In this document: positions 54,618 through 63,011 of the stretch, one piece after another | Layout: the number at the start of each line of letters is the position of its first letter | How positions within the stretch are numbered: the stretch's first letter is position 1 | DNA from: Mesorhizobium sp. M2E.F.Ca.ET.219.01.1.1 | GTDB taxonomy: Bacteria; Pseudomonadota; Alphaproteobacteria; Rhizobiales; Rhizobiaceae | Direction: 5' to 3' | Length of the DNA: 64,000 nucleotides | Assembly (NCBI RefSeq): GCF_004016445.2 | Contig: NZ_SADT02000004.1 | Span: 388,500 to 452,499, forward strand | Position numbers and translations under genes: made by a program | The notes under the pieces: model-generated | What the model was told of the DNA's origin: nothing | Seen by the model: the letters and a program-made list of their open reading frames with translations, nothing else | The model's database searches: none

Positions 54618-55511
54618 ATGGGGCAAACCGCCGGCATGACCAAAAAATCAGCTCATCCACTCGACCATCTCGTTCTGCCGGCACAGAACCTTGATGCTGT
54701 TCGCTCGCGCCTGACGTCGCTCGGCTTTGTCGTCGCGCCCACGGGCATCCACCCCTTCGGCACGGAGAATGCCTGCGTCTTTTTCACCGACGGCACCTAT
54801 CTGGAGCCGCTGGCGGTCGGAAATGAACAGACGGCGGACCTCGCCATAAGCGAAGGGAATGTCTTCGTCGCGCGCGACCATCTCTACCGTCAAACCATTG
54901 GCGATGAGGGTTTTTCGGCGGTCGTCTTCGGAACGGCCAATGCCGATGCCGATCATACGCGCTATGTCGAAGCCGGTCTTTCGGCCGGCGAAATGCTGAG
55001 CTTCTCGCGCGCCTTTACCGACGCAAACGGCAAAAGCGACATGGCTTCCTTCAAGCTGGCATTCGTATCCGACAAGGAGGCCGACGAGGCCTTCCTCTTC
55101 GCCTGCCAGCGCATCAACGCGCCCAAGATCGATCGCACGGCGCTGCAGGCCCACGCCAATGGCGTGACGGGTATTCTCGAAATTATAGCGGTCAGCGACA
55201 GGCCTGCCGGCCAGATCGGATTGATCGCGACCGCCGCCGAAGCTGGTGTGAGCGACGGCGATGCCGTGCGGCTGCCGAATGCGGTCCTTAGCGTTTTCTC
55301 GTCCGAAGATTATGGCTCGCGCTTCGGCCTGACGGTCGCGCCATCGCCGAACCTGCGCTTCACGGCCATCGTTTTCTCGGTTGGCGACACGGCCGCCGCC
55401 AGGCGGCTGCTTGCGGAAAACGCAGTCCGACACAACATGAGCGGCAATGATATCGTCGTTCCGCCGGCGCCCGGGCAGGGCGCCGCCTTCATCTTCCGGG
55501 AGACCCCATGA
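54618..55511 (+). CDS. VOC-family (glyoxalase-like) protein
   Basis: The protein has up to 297 residues; an ATG six codons later (54636) may be the true start. HPLDHLVLPAQNLDAVRSRLTSLGFVVAP is the first beta-alpha-beta unit of a vicinal oxygen chelate fold, and GVTGILEIIAVSDRPAG begins the second. Ligands and substrate are unclear. Its stop overlaps the kdsA start by 4 nt (ATGA), so it is probably co-expressed with kdsA. Confidence 0.82.
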   Translation: MGQTAGMTKKSAHPLDHLVLPAQNLDAVRSRLTSLGFVVAPTGIHPFGTENACVFFTDGTYLEPLAVGNEQTADLAISEGNVFVARDHLYRQTIGDEGFSAVVFGTANADADHTRYVEAGLSAGEMLSFSRAFTDANGKSDMASFKLAFVSDKEADEAFLFACQRINAPKIDRTALQAHANGVTGILEIIAVSDRPAGQIGLIATAAEAGVSDGDAVRLPNAVLSVFSSEDYGSRFGLTVAPSPNLRFTAIVFSVGDTAAARRLLAENAVRHNMSGNDIVVPPAPGQGAAFIFRETP

Positions 55512-56353
55512 GCAAACCCCTGGCGCCCAATTCATCGGTAACCGTCGGCAAGGTCGTCTTCGCCAACAATGCGCCGCTGTCGCTGATCGCCGGCCCGTGC
55601 CAGCTTGAATCGCGCCAGCACGCCTTCGACATGGCCGGTGCGCTGAAGGAACTGACGGACCGGCTGGGCATCAGCCTCGTCTACAAGACCAGCTACGACA
55701 AGGCCAACCGCACCTCGCTTTCGGCGACGCGCGGTGCCGGCCTCGACGCGGCGATGCCGATTTTCGACGATCTGCGCAAGGAGTTTGGACTCCCGGTGCT
55801 GACCGACGTCCACACCGAGGAACAATGCGCGATCGTGGCGCCGCATGTCGATGTCCTGCAGATCCCGGCCTTCCTGTCGCGCCAAACCGACATGCTGGTC
55901 GCCGCGGCAAAGACCGGCAAGGTCATCAATGTGAAGAAGGGCCAGTTCCTCGCGCCCTTGGACATGAAGAACGTCGTCGCCAAGATCACCGGTTCCGGCA
56001 ATGCGAACGTGCTCACCACCGAGCGCGGCGTCTCCTTCGGCTACAACACGCTGGTCTCGGACATGCGCGCGTTGCCGATCATGGCCGAGATCGGCGCCCC
56101 GGTGATCTTCGACGCCACCCATTCCGTGCAGCAGCCGGGCGGGCAGGGCGGTTCGTCGGGCGGTGAACGGCGCTTCGTCGCGACGCTGGCGCGCGCGGCC
56201 GTTGCCGTCGGCGTCGCCGGCGTCTTCATCGAGACCCACCAGGACCCGGACAACTCGACATCCTCCGACGGCCCCAACATGGTGCCGCTCAAGGACATGC
56301 CGGCGCTGCTGGAAAAGCTCATGGCCTTCGACCGCATCGCCAAGGGGCACTAA
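55508..56353 (+). CDS. kdsA: 2-dehydro-3-deoxyphosphooctonate aldolase (KDO-8-phosphate synthase)
   Basis: The 281-residue enzyme condenses arabinose-5-phosphate and phosphoenolpyruvate into KDO-8-phosphate for LPS. LIAGPCQLESRQHAFDMAGAL, FKTSYDKANRTS-type VYKTSYDKANRTS, and the C-terminal ATHSVQQPGGQGGSSGG and HQDPDNSTSDGPN-type segment are diagnostic. It starts 4 nt inside the VOC gene. It lies about 2 kb from eno, a usual alphaproteobacterial neighbourhood, with a repeat pair after it. Confidence 0.97.
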   Translation: MSKPLAPNSSVTVGKVVFANNAPLSLIAGPCQLESRQHAFDMAGALKELTDRLGISLVYKTSYDKANRTSLSATRGAGLDAAMPIFDDLRKEFGLPVLTDVHTEEQCAIVAPHVDVLQIPAFLSRQTDMLVAAAKTGKVINVKKGQFLAPLDMKNVVAKITGSGNANVLTTERGVSFGYNTLVSDMRALPIMAEIGAPVIFDATHSVQQPGGQGGSSGGERRFVATLARAAVAVGVAGVFIETHQDPDNSTSSDGPNMVPLKDMPALLEKLMAFDRIAKGH

Positions 56354-56457
56354 AGCGCGTCGCGCTGAACCGGATTCAGGCGACGCGCTTTAAGTCTTTG
56401 TTTTGATGCATTGTCGTTCTCCCAGAACCGCTGCACACTTCTGGGCGACGTGCATTA
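56352..56457. repeat. Two palindromes after kdsA (RIME-like)
   Basis: AAAGCGCGTCG (56352-56362) and CGACGCGCTTT (56381-56391) are perfect 11-bp inverted arms. A second unit (about 56404-56457) has CCCAGAA/TTCTGGG inside TGATGCATTGTCG/CGACGTGCATTA arms and carries the CCGCTGCACACTT core seen in the other RIME-like copies. The first palindrome overlaps the kdsA stop codon by two bases. Confidence 0.65.
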
Positions 56458-56470
56458 AGTCTCGGGCAGC

Positions 56471-57157
56471 TCATTGGCCGTGGCTCGGGCCGCCCATCTC
56501 AATTGCGAAGACAGCGTAGTAGTTCAGTCCCCGCATCGGAGCGCTGACGGTCAGTATCCATCGAACATTGCCGTGGACCCGTTCGTAGATCGGTGGGCCT
56601 CTCGAGGGTAGCGCGTCCGGTGGAATCTGGAAGGCGAAGGGAATACCGGCGCTCGAGCGGACCGATGTACTCGGCACGACGATCGTTTCGCGCCATTTGA
56701 GCTCGTCCTTGTAGGTCGATTTTTGCGTTCCGCTGGTATTCACGACCGGTCCACCGACCCGATAAGTGCGGATGCATTTCAATTGCACGGTGTAGTCGCC
56801 GTTGGGAGTCAGATCGCGGCTCGAACGCACCGCGCCTTCGAAGCGCCCGCCGGGCACTGCGGTTCCAGCTATCAGTGTCGTCGTACCGAACTTGCGAACC
56901 CGCAAGGTGTCGCGGATCGCCTTCAGCAACGCGTAGAACGCGATGACGAGAAAGACGACGGGGATGAAGATGAGCGGATTGAATTCGCGATCCGTGACGT
57001 CGAAGTTGAGCGGGAACTCGAAATACCAGGGGATCAATATGCCGATCAGGCCCATGCCGCCGGCAAGGAAGTATCCGCTGGACGCATTGGCGGCATTGGC
57101 GTCGACCACCGGTGCCGGCGCCTGCATGGTTGTCCGCCGATTGCGCGTGCGGCCCAT
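56471..57157 (-). CDS. DUF3592-like membrane protein, function unknown
   Basis: The 228-residue protein, from the ATG at 57157 (GGGAG upstream), has two membrane helices (YFLAGGMGLIGILIPWYFEF and PLIFIPVVFLVIAFYALLKAI) followed by a soluble beta-rich domain. The pattern GRFEGAVRSS and YTVQLKCIRTYRVGG resembles membrane proteins with an arrestin-like or DUF3592-type domain. Assignment is weak. Stand-alone gene, convergent with kdsA. Confidence 0.6.
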   Translation of the reverse strand: MGRTRNRRTTMQAPAPVVDANAANASSGYFLAGGMGLIGILIPWYFEFPLNFDVTDREFNPLIFIPVVFLVIAFYALLKAIRDTLRVRKFGTTTLIAGTAVPGGRFEGAVRSSRDLTPNGDYTVQLKCIRTYRVGGPVVNTSGTQKSTYKDELKWRETIVVPSTSVRSSAGIPFAFQIPPDALPSRGPPIYERVHGNVRWILTVSAPMRGLNYYAVFAIEMGGPSHGQ

Positions 57158-57292
57158 CGCCACTCCCTCGCGTGACAATGCCATGCAGTGCGCCTCTGTG
57201 ACAATGGCGAGGCCGCACCCGCCAAGCTTGTCGTGAAAGGGGGCCGGTTATACGCTTGGCCCCGTAACTGAGCGTCTTGGCAGGAGGAAGCC

Positions 57293-57499
57293 ATGTCCGT
57301 TGCCCGCGTCACCGAAATCACGTCGTCGTCCAAGGTGAGCTTTCAGGATGCCATTGAGAAGGGCATCGCGCGCGCCGCAAAGACCCTGAAGAACGTCGAA
57401 GGCGCCTGGATCCAGGACCAGAAGATCGTCGTCGAGAACGGCAAGATCGCTGCCTACCGGGTCAACATGAAAGTTACCTTCATCCTCACCGACAGCTGA
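57293..57499 (+). CDS. Dodecin family protein
   Basis: The 68-residue protein matches dodecins, small twelve-subunit flavin-storage proteins: VTEITSSSKVSFQDAIEKGIARAAKTLKNVEGAWIQDQ, then YRVNMKVTFIL. The conserved tryptophan that stacks on flavin is present (Trp in GAWIQ). It stores or buffers free riboflavin or FMN in the cytoplasm. AGGAGG precedes the ATG. Confidence 0.92.
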   Translation: MSVARVTEITSSSKVSFQDAIEKGIARAAKTLKNVEGAWIQDQKIVVENGKIAAYRVNMKVTFILTDS

Positions 57500-57571
57500 G
57501 CAAGGTTGTCGGGAACCTTAGCGCGCTCCTCTCATTGTCAATGCAGGCATTCAATCGAGAGGAGCACCACC

Positions 57572-57937
57572 ATGACCACCCCGTCCGGGCACACCGAAGC
57601 CATTGCCGCCTCGCGCGTCATCGGCACGTCTGTCTACAACACCGAAGGCAAGAGCATCGGCAGCATCGAGGACGTGATGCTCGACAAGATGTCGAACGGC
57701 ATCATGTTCGCCGTGATCGGCTTCGGCGGCTTCCTCGGCATGGGCGAAAAGTACCACGCCATTCCGTGGGCGACGCTCGACTATGACGAGGACAAAGGCG
57801 GCTACGTCGTGCCGTTCACCAAGGAGCAACTGCAGGCCGCGCCCGCATACTCGATCGACGAACTGACCGGCGCCGACGGCGAAGCCGCCCGCGATGCCTC
57901 GTTCCAGTATTACCACGTGAAGCCCTATTGGCATTGA
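57572..57937 (+). CDS. PRC-barrel domain protein
   Basis: The 121-residue product has one PRC-barrel: ASRVIGTSVYNTEGKSIGSIEDVMLDKMSNGIMFAVIGFGGFLGMGEKYHAIPWATLDYD. PRC-barrels occur in photosynthetic reaction centre H and in RimM; small stand-alone ones in rhizobia have unknown roles, often stress-linked. GAGAGGAG precedes the ATG. A bidirectional terminator follows. Confidence 0.9.
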   Translation: MTTPSGHTEAIAASRVIGTSVYNTEGKSIGSIEDVMLDKMSNGIMFAVIGFGGFLGMGEKYHAIPWATLDYDEDKGGYVVPFTKEQLQAAPAYSIDELTGADGEAARDASFQYYHVKPYWH

Positions 57938-57959
57938 CCGCCTGATAGGCACCTAAAAA

Positions 57960-58000
57960 CCAAAGGCCCCCGGGCAAAACTCGAGGGCCTTTGGCGTTTT
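57960..58000. terminator. Bidirectional terminator between PRC-barrel and small lipoprotein genes
   Basis: CCAAAGGCCC (57960-57969) and GGGCCTTTGG (57985-57994) form a perfect 10-bp stem, with GTTTT after it on the plus strand and TTTTT after it on the minus strand. It can end both convergent transcripts. Confidence 0.8.
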
Positions 58001-58003
58001 GAA

Positions 58004-58126
58004 CTACTGCGCCGGTTGGAGCGTCGATAATTCCACCGAGCTCTGCTGCGGCTTCTGATCGTCGCATGACGTCAGGAACGCCGCCGCGATCAGGAACAAA
58101 CTCACGATACCGCTCAACTGGGACAT
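58004..58126 (-). CDS. Small lipoprotein (40 residues)
   Basis: MSQLSGIVSLFLIAAAFLTSCDDQKPQQSSVELSTLQPAQ has a lipoprotein signal peptide with the lipobox LTSC. After processing only about 22 residues remain, hydrophilic and Gln/Ser-rich. GGAGGAG precedes the ATG on the minus strand, and a bidirectional terminator follows it. Asp after the lipidated Cys would favour inner-membrane retention by the enterobacterial rule. Function unknown. Confidence 0.7.
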   Translation of the reverse strand: MSQLSGIVSLFLIAAAFLTSCDDQKPQQSSVELSTLQPAQ

Positions 58127-58326
58127 GGCGAAACTCCTCCTGTTTCGCCCCGCGCGAACGCGACCATAGATGAGAAGGCCGCGCGACGCGCATGACTTAT
58201 GATGACAGAAATTTGCGCTTCGTGAATCCGGCCCGCGGCAATAATTGCGGCGCCGCCGATTGCCTTTTGCGCCGCTTTGGCTAAGAGGGGCGCGACGCTT
58301 CAATCGATCAATCGGGGACATCGCAA

Positions 58327-59601
58327 ATGACCGCCATCATCGACATTGTCGGGCGTGAAATCCTGGACAGCCGTGGCAATCCGACCGTCGAGGTCGACGT
58401 GGTGCTGGAGGACGGCTCGATGGGCCGCGCCGCGGTGCCGTCCGGCGCATCGACCGGCGCGCATGAGGCTGTCGAACTGCGTGACGGCGGGCCGCGTTAT
58501 CTCGGCAAGGGCGTCCAGCGCGCTGTCGAGGCCGTGAACGGCGAGCTGTTCGAGGCGATCGGCGGCATGGAAGCCGAGAACCAGATCCATATCGACCAGA
58601 CGATGATCGAGCTCGACGGCACGCCGAACAAGAGCCGCCTCGGCGCCAACGCCATCCTCGGCGTGTCGCTTGCAGTCGCCAAGGCCGCAGCCGAGGCCGC
58701 CGGCCTGCCGCTCTACCGCTATGTCGGCGGCGCCAAGGCGCATATCCTGCCGGTGCCGATGATGAACATCATCAATGGCGGCGCCCATGCCGACAACCCG
58801 ATCGACTTCCAGGAGTTCATGATCCTGCCGGTCGGCGCGCCGACGCTGCGCGACGGCGTGCGCTGGGGCTCTGAGATTTTCCACACGCTGCGCAAGAAGC
58901 TGAAGGATGCCGGCCACAACACCAATGTCGGCGACGAGGGCGGCTTCGCCCCCAACCTGAAGAGCGCGCCGTCGGCTCTCGATTTCATCATGGAATCGAT
59001 CGAGAAGGCCGGCTTCAAGCCGGGCGAGGACGTGGCGCTCGGCCTCGACTGCGCGGCGACCGAGTTCTTCAAGGACGGCAACTACGTCTATGAGGGCGAG
59101 AAGAAGACGCGCGATCCGAAGGCGCAGGCCAAGTACCTTGCCAAGCTTGCTGCCGACTATCCGATCATCACCATCGAGGACGGCCTCGCCGAGGACGACT
59201 GGGAAGGCTGGAAGATCCTGACCGACCTGATCGGCAAGAAGACCCAGCTTGTCGGCGATGACCTCTTCGTCACCAACACGGCGCGGCTGCGCGACGGCAT
59301 CCGCATGGGCGTCGCCAATTCGATCCTGGTCAAGGTCAACCAGATCGGCTCGCTGACCGAAACGCTCGACGCGGTCGAGACCGCGCACAAGGCCGGCTAC
59401 ACCGCCGTCATGTCGCACCGCTCGGGCGAGACCGAGGATTCGACCATTGCCGACCTCGCGGTCGCCACCAATTGCGGACAGATCAAGACCGGCTCGCTGT
59501 CGCGTTCGGACCGCATGGCCAAATACAATCAGCTCATCCGCATCGAGGAAGAGCTGGGCAAGCAGGCGCGTTACGCCGGCAAGTCGGTGGTCAAGGGCTG
59601 A
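58327..59601 (+). CDS. eno: Enolase
   Basis: The 424-residue enzyme interconverts 2-phosphoglycerate and phosphoenolpyruvate in glycolysis. DIVGREILDSRGNPTVEVDV, the metal-binding region VGDEGGFAPNL, ITIEDGLAEDDWEGW, and SHRSGETEDSTIADLAVATNCGQIKTGS are all present. It has its own terminator and precedes ftsB and the pyruvate dehydrogenase operon, the conserved alphaproteobacterial order. Confidence 0.99.
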   Translation: MTAIIDIVGREILDSRGNPTVEVDVVLEDGSMGRAAVPSGASTGAHEAVELRDGGPRYLGKGVQRAVEAVNGELFEAIGGMEAENQIHIDQTMIELDGTPNKSRLGANAILGVSLAVAKAAAEAAGLPLYRYVGGAKAHILPVPMMNIINGGAHADNPIDFQEFMILPVGAPTLRDGVRWGSEIFHTLRKKLKDAGHNTNVGDEGGFAPNLKSAPSALDFIMESIEKAGFKPGEDVALGLDCAATEFFKDGNYVYEGEKKTRDPKAQAKYLAKLAADYPIITIEDGLAEDDWEGWKILTDLIGKKTQLVGDDLFVTNTARLRDGIRMGVANSILVKVNQIGSLTETLDAVETAHKAGYTAVMSHRSGETEDSTIADLAVATNCGQIKTGSLSRSDRMAKYNQLIRIEEELGKQARYAGKSVVKG

Positions 59602-59624
59602 TCCAGCCTGTTTGGAACAGTTCG

Positions 59625-59651
59625 AAAAGGGCGGGGCATCCCGCCCTTTTT
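59625..59651 (+). terminator. Intrinsic terminator after eno
   Basis: AAAAGGGCGGG (59625-59635), GCAT and CCCGCCCTTTT (59640-59650) form a perfect 11-bp stem ending in T. Confidence 0.9.
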
Positions 59652-59757
59652 CATTTCCGGGTACTCCGGACGAGGTCGCCCGTAACCGTCCATTAAGCAC
59701 AATCGGGCGAAATACGACTCATGGCCGCTTGCGTTCGCGGCCGCGAGGGTTCGGGTT

Positions 59758-60081
59758 ATGTGGACACGTCAGCACAAGCAGAGAAACACCGGCAGGCTGA
59801 TCATCCCTTCGCTTTGCGTGCTCTTCCTGGCCTATTTCGGCTTCCATGCCTATCACGGCGAGTTCGGCATTTATTCCAAGTATCGGCTCGAGGCCCGGGC
59901 GGTCGAACTGCAGGCCCAGCTTGATGCCGTGAAGGCGCGCCGGATCGACTTCGAGCGCCGCGTCCAGCTGATGCATGAAGGCACGCTGGAGAAGGATATG
60001 CTTGACGAGCAGGCCCGAAAGGCGCTCAATCTATCCCAACCCGACGAAATCACCATCATGTTGCCCGCCGCGACGAAATAA
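59758..60081 (+). CDS. ftsB: FtsB/DivIC-family septum formation initiator
   Basis: The 107-residue protein has one N-terminal transmembrane helix (LIIPSLCVLFLAYFGFHAY) followed by a coiled coil (about 38-80, YRLEARAVELQAQLDAVKARRIDFERRVQLM). The pattern LEKDMLDEQARKALNLSQPDEI is typical of FtsB. It belongs to the divisome, linking FtsL and FtsQ. It lies between eno and pdhA as in related genomes. Confidence 0.88.
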   Translation: MWTRQHKQRNTGRLIIPSLCVLFLAYFGFHAYHGEFGIYSKYRLEARAVELQAQLDAVKARRIDFERRVQLMHEGTLEKDMLDEQARKALNLSQPDEITIMLPAATK

Positions 60082-60256
60082 CCGAATTCCGGTTAATCGC
60101 TCTTATTTGCAATGATTCTAATCGCTTAGATGCATGCCAGCCATGCATTTTTCAGCATGGCGCAATGCATCCTTGCATGTTAGCTTCTCACAAATCGGTG
60201 GGGAGGCGATCGATCTCCCTGAATGTCCGCAAAGAGACGCCAACAGGGAGTGACGC

Positions 60257-61294
60257 ATGGCCACCGCCGCCAAAAAAGCGCCCGCCAAATCCAGATCCGA
60301 CAAACAGCATAATCTGTCAGCGCCCAAGCCGGCCGATTTCACCAAGGAAGACGAGCTCTCCGCCTATAGGCACATGCTCTTGATCCGCCGCTTCGAGGAG
60401 AAGGCCGGCCAGCTTTACGGCATGGGCTTCATCGGCGGCTTCTGCCACCTCTATATCGGCCAGGAGGCCGTCGTCACCGGCATGAAGATGGCGCTGGTCG
60501 AAGGCGACCAGATGATCACCGCCTATCGCGACCATGGCCATATGCTGGCGATGGAGCTGTCGCCACGTGGCGTCATGGCCGAGCTCACCGGGCGCCGCGG
60601 CGGCCTGTCGAAGGGCAAGGGCGGCTCCATGCACATGTTCTCCAAGGAGAAGCATTTCTATGGCGGCCACGGCATCGTCGGCGCCCAGGTGTCGCTCGGC
60701 ACCGGTCTCGCCTTCGCCAACCGCTACCGCGACAACAAGAACGTCTCGCTGACCTATTTCGGCGACGGCGCCGCCAACCAGGGCCAGGTCTATGAAAGCT
60801 TCAACATGGCCTCGCTGTGGAAGCTGCCGGTGATCTACATCATCGAAAACAACCGCTACGCCATGGGCACGTCCGTGTCGCGCTCGTCGGCTGAGACCGA
60901 CTTCTCGCATCGCGGCGCCTCCTTCAGGATCCCGGGCATCCAGGTCGATGGCATGGACGTCCGCGCCGTGAAGTCGGCGGCCGATCTCGCCACCGAATGG
61001 TGCCGCGCCGGCAACGGCCCGCTCATCCTCGAGATGCAGACCTACCGCTACCGCGGCCATTCGATGTCCGACCCGGCAAAGTACCGCTCCAAGGAGGAGG
61101 TGCAGAAGATGCGCTCCGAGCACGACCCGATCGAGCAGGTCCGGGCGCGATTGCTCGACAAGAAGTGGGCCAGCGAGGACGAGCTCAAGGCCATCGACAA
61201 GGAGGTCCGCGACATCGTCGCCGACGCCGCCGAATTTGCCCAGCACGACGCCGAGCCGGATCCGTCCGAGCTCTGGACCGACATCGTACTCTAA
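60257..61294 (+). CDS. pdhA: Pyruvate dehydrogenase E1 component, alpha subunit
   Basis: This 345-residue subunit, with the beta subunit, decarboxylates pyruvate using thiamine diphosphate. The TPP-binding GDGAANQGQVYESFNMASLWKLPVIYIIENN motif and the phosphorylation-loop-like YRGHSMSDPAKYRSKEEV are visible. An Ala/Lys-rich N-terminal extension of about 30 residues precedes the core. AGGGAG precedes the ATG. It is the first gene of the pdhA-pdhB-DUF5076-pdhC operon; the 175-nt gap upstream includes an ATGCAT-rich region with no recognisable operator. Confidence 0.97.
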   Translation: MATAAKKAPAKSRSDKQHNLSAPKPADFTKEDELSAYRHMLLIRRFEEKAGQLYGMGFIGGFCHLYIGQEAVVTGMKMALVEGDQMITAYRDHGHMLAMELSPRGVMAELTGRRGGLSKGKGGSMHMFSKEKHFYGGHGIVGAQVSLGTGLAFANRYRDNKNVSLTYFGDGAANQGQVYESFNMASLWKLPVIYIIENNRYAMGTSVSRSSAETDFSHRGASFRIPGIQVDGMDVRAVKSAADLATEWCRAGNGPLILEMQTYRYRGHSMSDPAKYRSKEEVQKMRSEHDPIEQVRARLLDKKWASEDELKAIDKEVRDIVADAAEFAQHDAEPDPSELWTDIVL

Positions 61295-61309
61295 GGGGAG
61301 GGCAAGGAC

Positions 61310-62704
61310 ATGCCGATCGAAATTCTCATGCCCGCGCTCTCGCCGACGATGGAAGAGGGCAATCTTTCCAAATGGTTGAAGAACGAAGGAGACAAGGTCG
61401 TCGCCGGTGACGTCATCGCCGAGATCGAGACCGACAAGGCGACGATGGAGGTCGAAGCCGTCGACGAAGGCACGCTGGCCAAGATCGTCGTTCCGGCCGG
61501 CACCGAAGGCGTCAAGGTCAATGCGGTGATCGCCGTGCTCGCGGTCGACGGCGAAGACGTCGACAAGGCCGGCGAAGGCATCGGCGAGGAAGAGCCCAAG
61601 TCTGAAGCGGCAGCACCGGCGCCGGCCCCCGCCGCGGCTAAGAGCGAGGCTTCGGCCCCTGTCGCCGCCGCGCCGAAGACGGAAGTCGCGGCCGACCCGG
61701 ACATTCCCGCCGGCACCGAAATGGTCTCGACCACCGTGCGCGAGGCGCTCCGCGATGCCATGGCCGAGGAAATGCACCGCGACGGCGACGTCTTCGTCAT
61801 GGGCGAGGAAGTCGCGGAGTACCAAGGCGCCTACAAGATCACGCAAGGCCTGCTGCAGGAATTCGGCCCGCGCCGCGTCGTCGATACCCCGATCACCGAG
61901 CACGGCTTTGCCGGCGTTGGCGTGGGTGCCGCGATGGCCGGGCTGAAGCCGATCGTCGAGTTCATGACCTTCAATTTCGCCATGCAGGCGATCGACCAGA
62001 TCATCAACTCGGCCGCCAAGACGCTCTATATGTCCGGCGGCCAGATGGGCGCGCCGATCGTGTTCCGTGGCCCGAACGGCGCGGCGGCCCGCGTCGCCGC
62101 GCAGCACTCGCAGTGCTACGCCGCCTGGTACAGCCATATCCCTGGTCTCAAGGTGGTGATGCCTTACACGGCCGCCGACGCCAAGGGTCTGCTCAAGGCG
62201 GCAATCCGGGACCCGAACCCGGTGATCTTCCTCGAGAACGAGATCCTCTACGGCCATTCCTTCGAGGTGCCGAAGCTCGACGATTTCGTGCTGCCGATCG
62301 GCAAGGCTCGCATCCACAAGCAGGGCAAGGACGTCACCATCGTCTCCTTCGGCATCGGCATGACCTATGCGGTCAAGGCCGAGGCAGAACTGCGTGGCAT
62401 GGGCATTGACGCCGAGATCATCGATTTGAGGACGGTCCGGCCGCTCGATTTCGATACGATCATCGCCTCGGTGAAGAAGACCAACCGTCTCGTGGTGGTG
62501 GAAGAAGGTTTCCCGCAGAGCTCGGTCGGCGACCACATCGCCAACCAGGTCTCGCAGCGCGCCTTCGACTTCCTCGATGCGCCGGTGATCACCATCGCCG
62601 GCAAGGATGTGCCGATGCCTTACGCGGCGAACCTCGAAAAGCTGGCCCTGCCCAACATCGGCGAGGTCGTCGAGGCGGTCAAAGCCGTGACGTACCGGGG
62701 TTAA
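61310..62704 (+). CDS. pdhB: Pyruvate dehydrogenase E1 component, beta subunit, with N-terminal lipoyl domain
   Basis: The 464-residue protein has an extra lipoyl domain (about 1-80, lipoylated Lys43 in EIETDKATMEVE), an Ala/Pro/Glu linker (about 95-130), then the transketolase-like beta core (VREALRDAMAEEMHRDGDVFVMGEEVAEYQGAYKITQGLL). The added lipoyl domain is a recognised rhizobial feature, known from Sinorhizobium meliloti. Its coding DNA is closely similar to the start of pdhC. The next gene starts 4 nt later. Confidence 0.97.
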   Translation: MPIEILMPALSPTMEEGNLSKWLKNEGDKVVAGDVIAEIETDKATMEVEAVDEGTLAKIVVPAGTEGVKVNAVIAVLAVDGEDVDKAGEGIGEEEPKSEAAAPAPAPAAAKSEASAPVAAAPKTEVAADPDIPAGTEMVSTTVREALRDAMAEEMHRDGDVFVMGEEVAEYQGAYKITQGLLQEFGPRRVVDTPITEHGFAGVGVGAAMAGLKPIVEFMTFNFAMQAIDQIINSAAKTLYMSGGQMGAPIVFRGPNGAAARVAAQHSQCYAAWYSHIPGLKVVMPYTAADAKGLLKAAIRDPNPVIFLENEILYGHSFEVPKLDDFVLPIGKARIHKQGKDVTIVSFGIGMTYAVKAEAELRGMGIDAEIIDLRTVRPLDFDTIIASVKKTNRLVVVEEGFPQSSVGDHIANQVSQRAFDFLDAPVITIAGKDVPMPYAANLEKLALPNIGEVVEAVKAVTYRG

Positions 62705-62708
62705 TGAG

Positions 62709-63002
62709 ATGTCGCGCGAACTCGAAGTTCCCGCGATGGTCGTCGAGAGTAGCGAATTCGAAGAAATACTCCGCGTCTGGATTGGTTCGGACGCGGTCGT
62801 CACGATGCAAGACCTCTTCGGGCCAAACGCTCACAACTGGGGCATGGTGCTGGCCGATGTCGGCATGCACATAGCCAGGATGAGATTGGAACAGGACGGC
62901 ATCCCTGAAATCGAGACGCTTCAGGCCTTGGAAGACGGATATCGCGGCAGAATGTCGGAGCAGTTCAATATCCAGCACCGTTCGCTGACCGGGCGGAACT
63001 GA
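62709..63002 (+). CDS. DUF5076 protein inside the pdh operon
   Basis: This 97-residue protein resembles DUF5076, a small family found in rhizobial pdh operons. It contains SSEFEEILRVWIGSDAVVTMQDLFGPNAHNWGMVLADVGMHIARM, with no signal peptide or membrane segment. It lies 4 nt after pdhB and 9 nt before pdhC, so it must be co-expressed with the complex. It may be an assembly or regulatory factor; no function is established that I know of. Confidence 0.8.
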   Translation: MSRELEVPAMVVESSEFEEILRVWIGSDAVVTMQDLFGPNAHNWGMVLADVGMHIARMRLEQDGIPEIETLQALEDGYRGRMSEQFNIQHRSLTGRN

Positions 63003-63011
63003 GGAGGAAAA

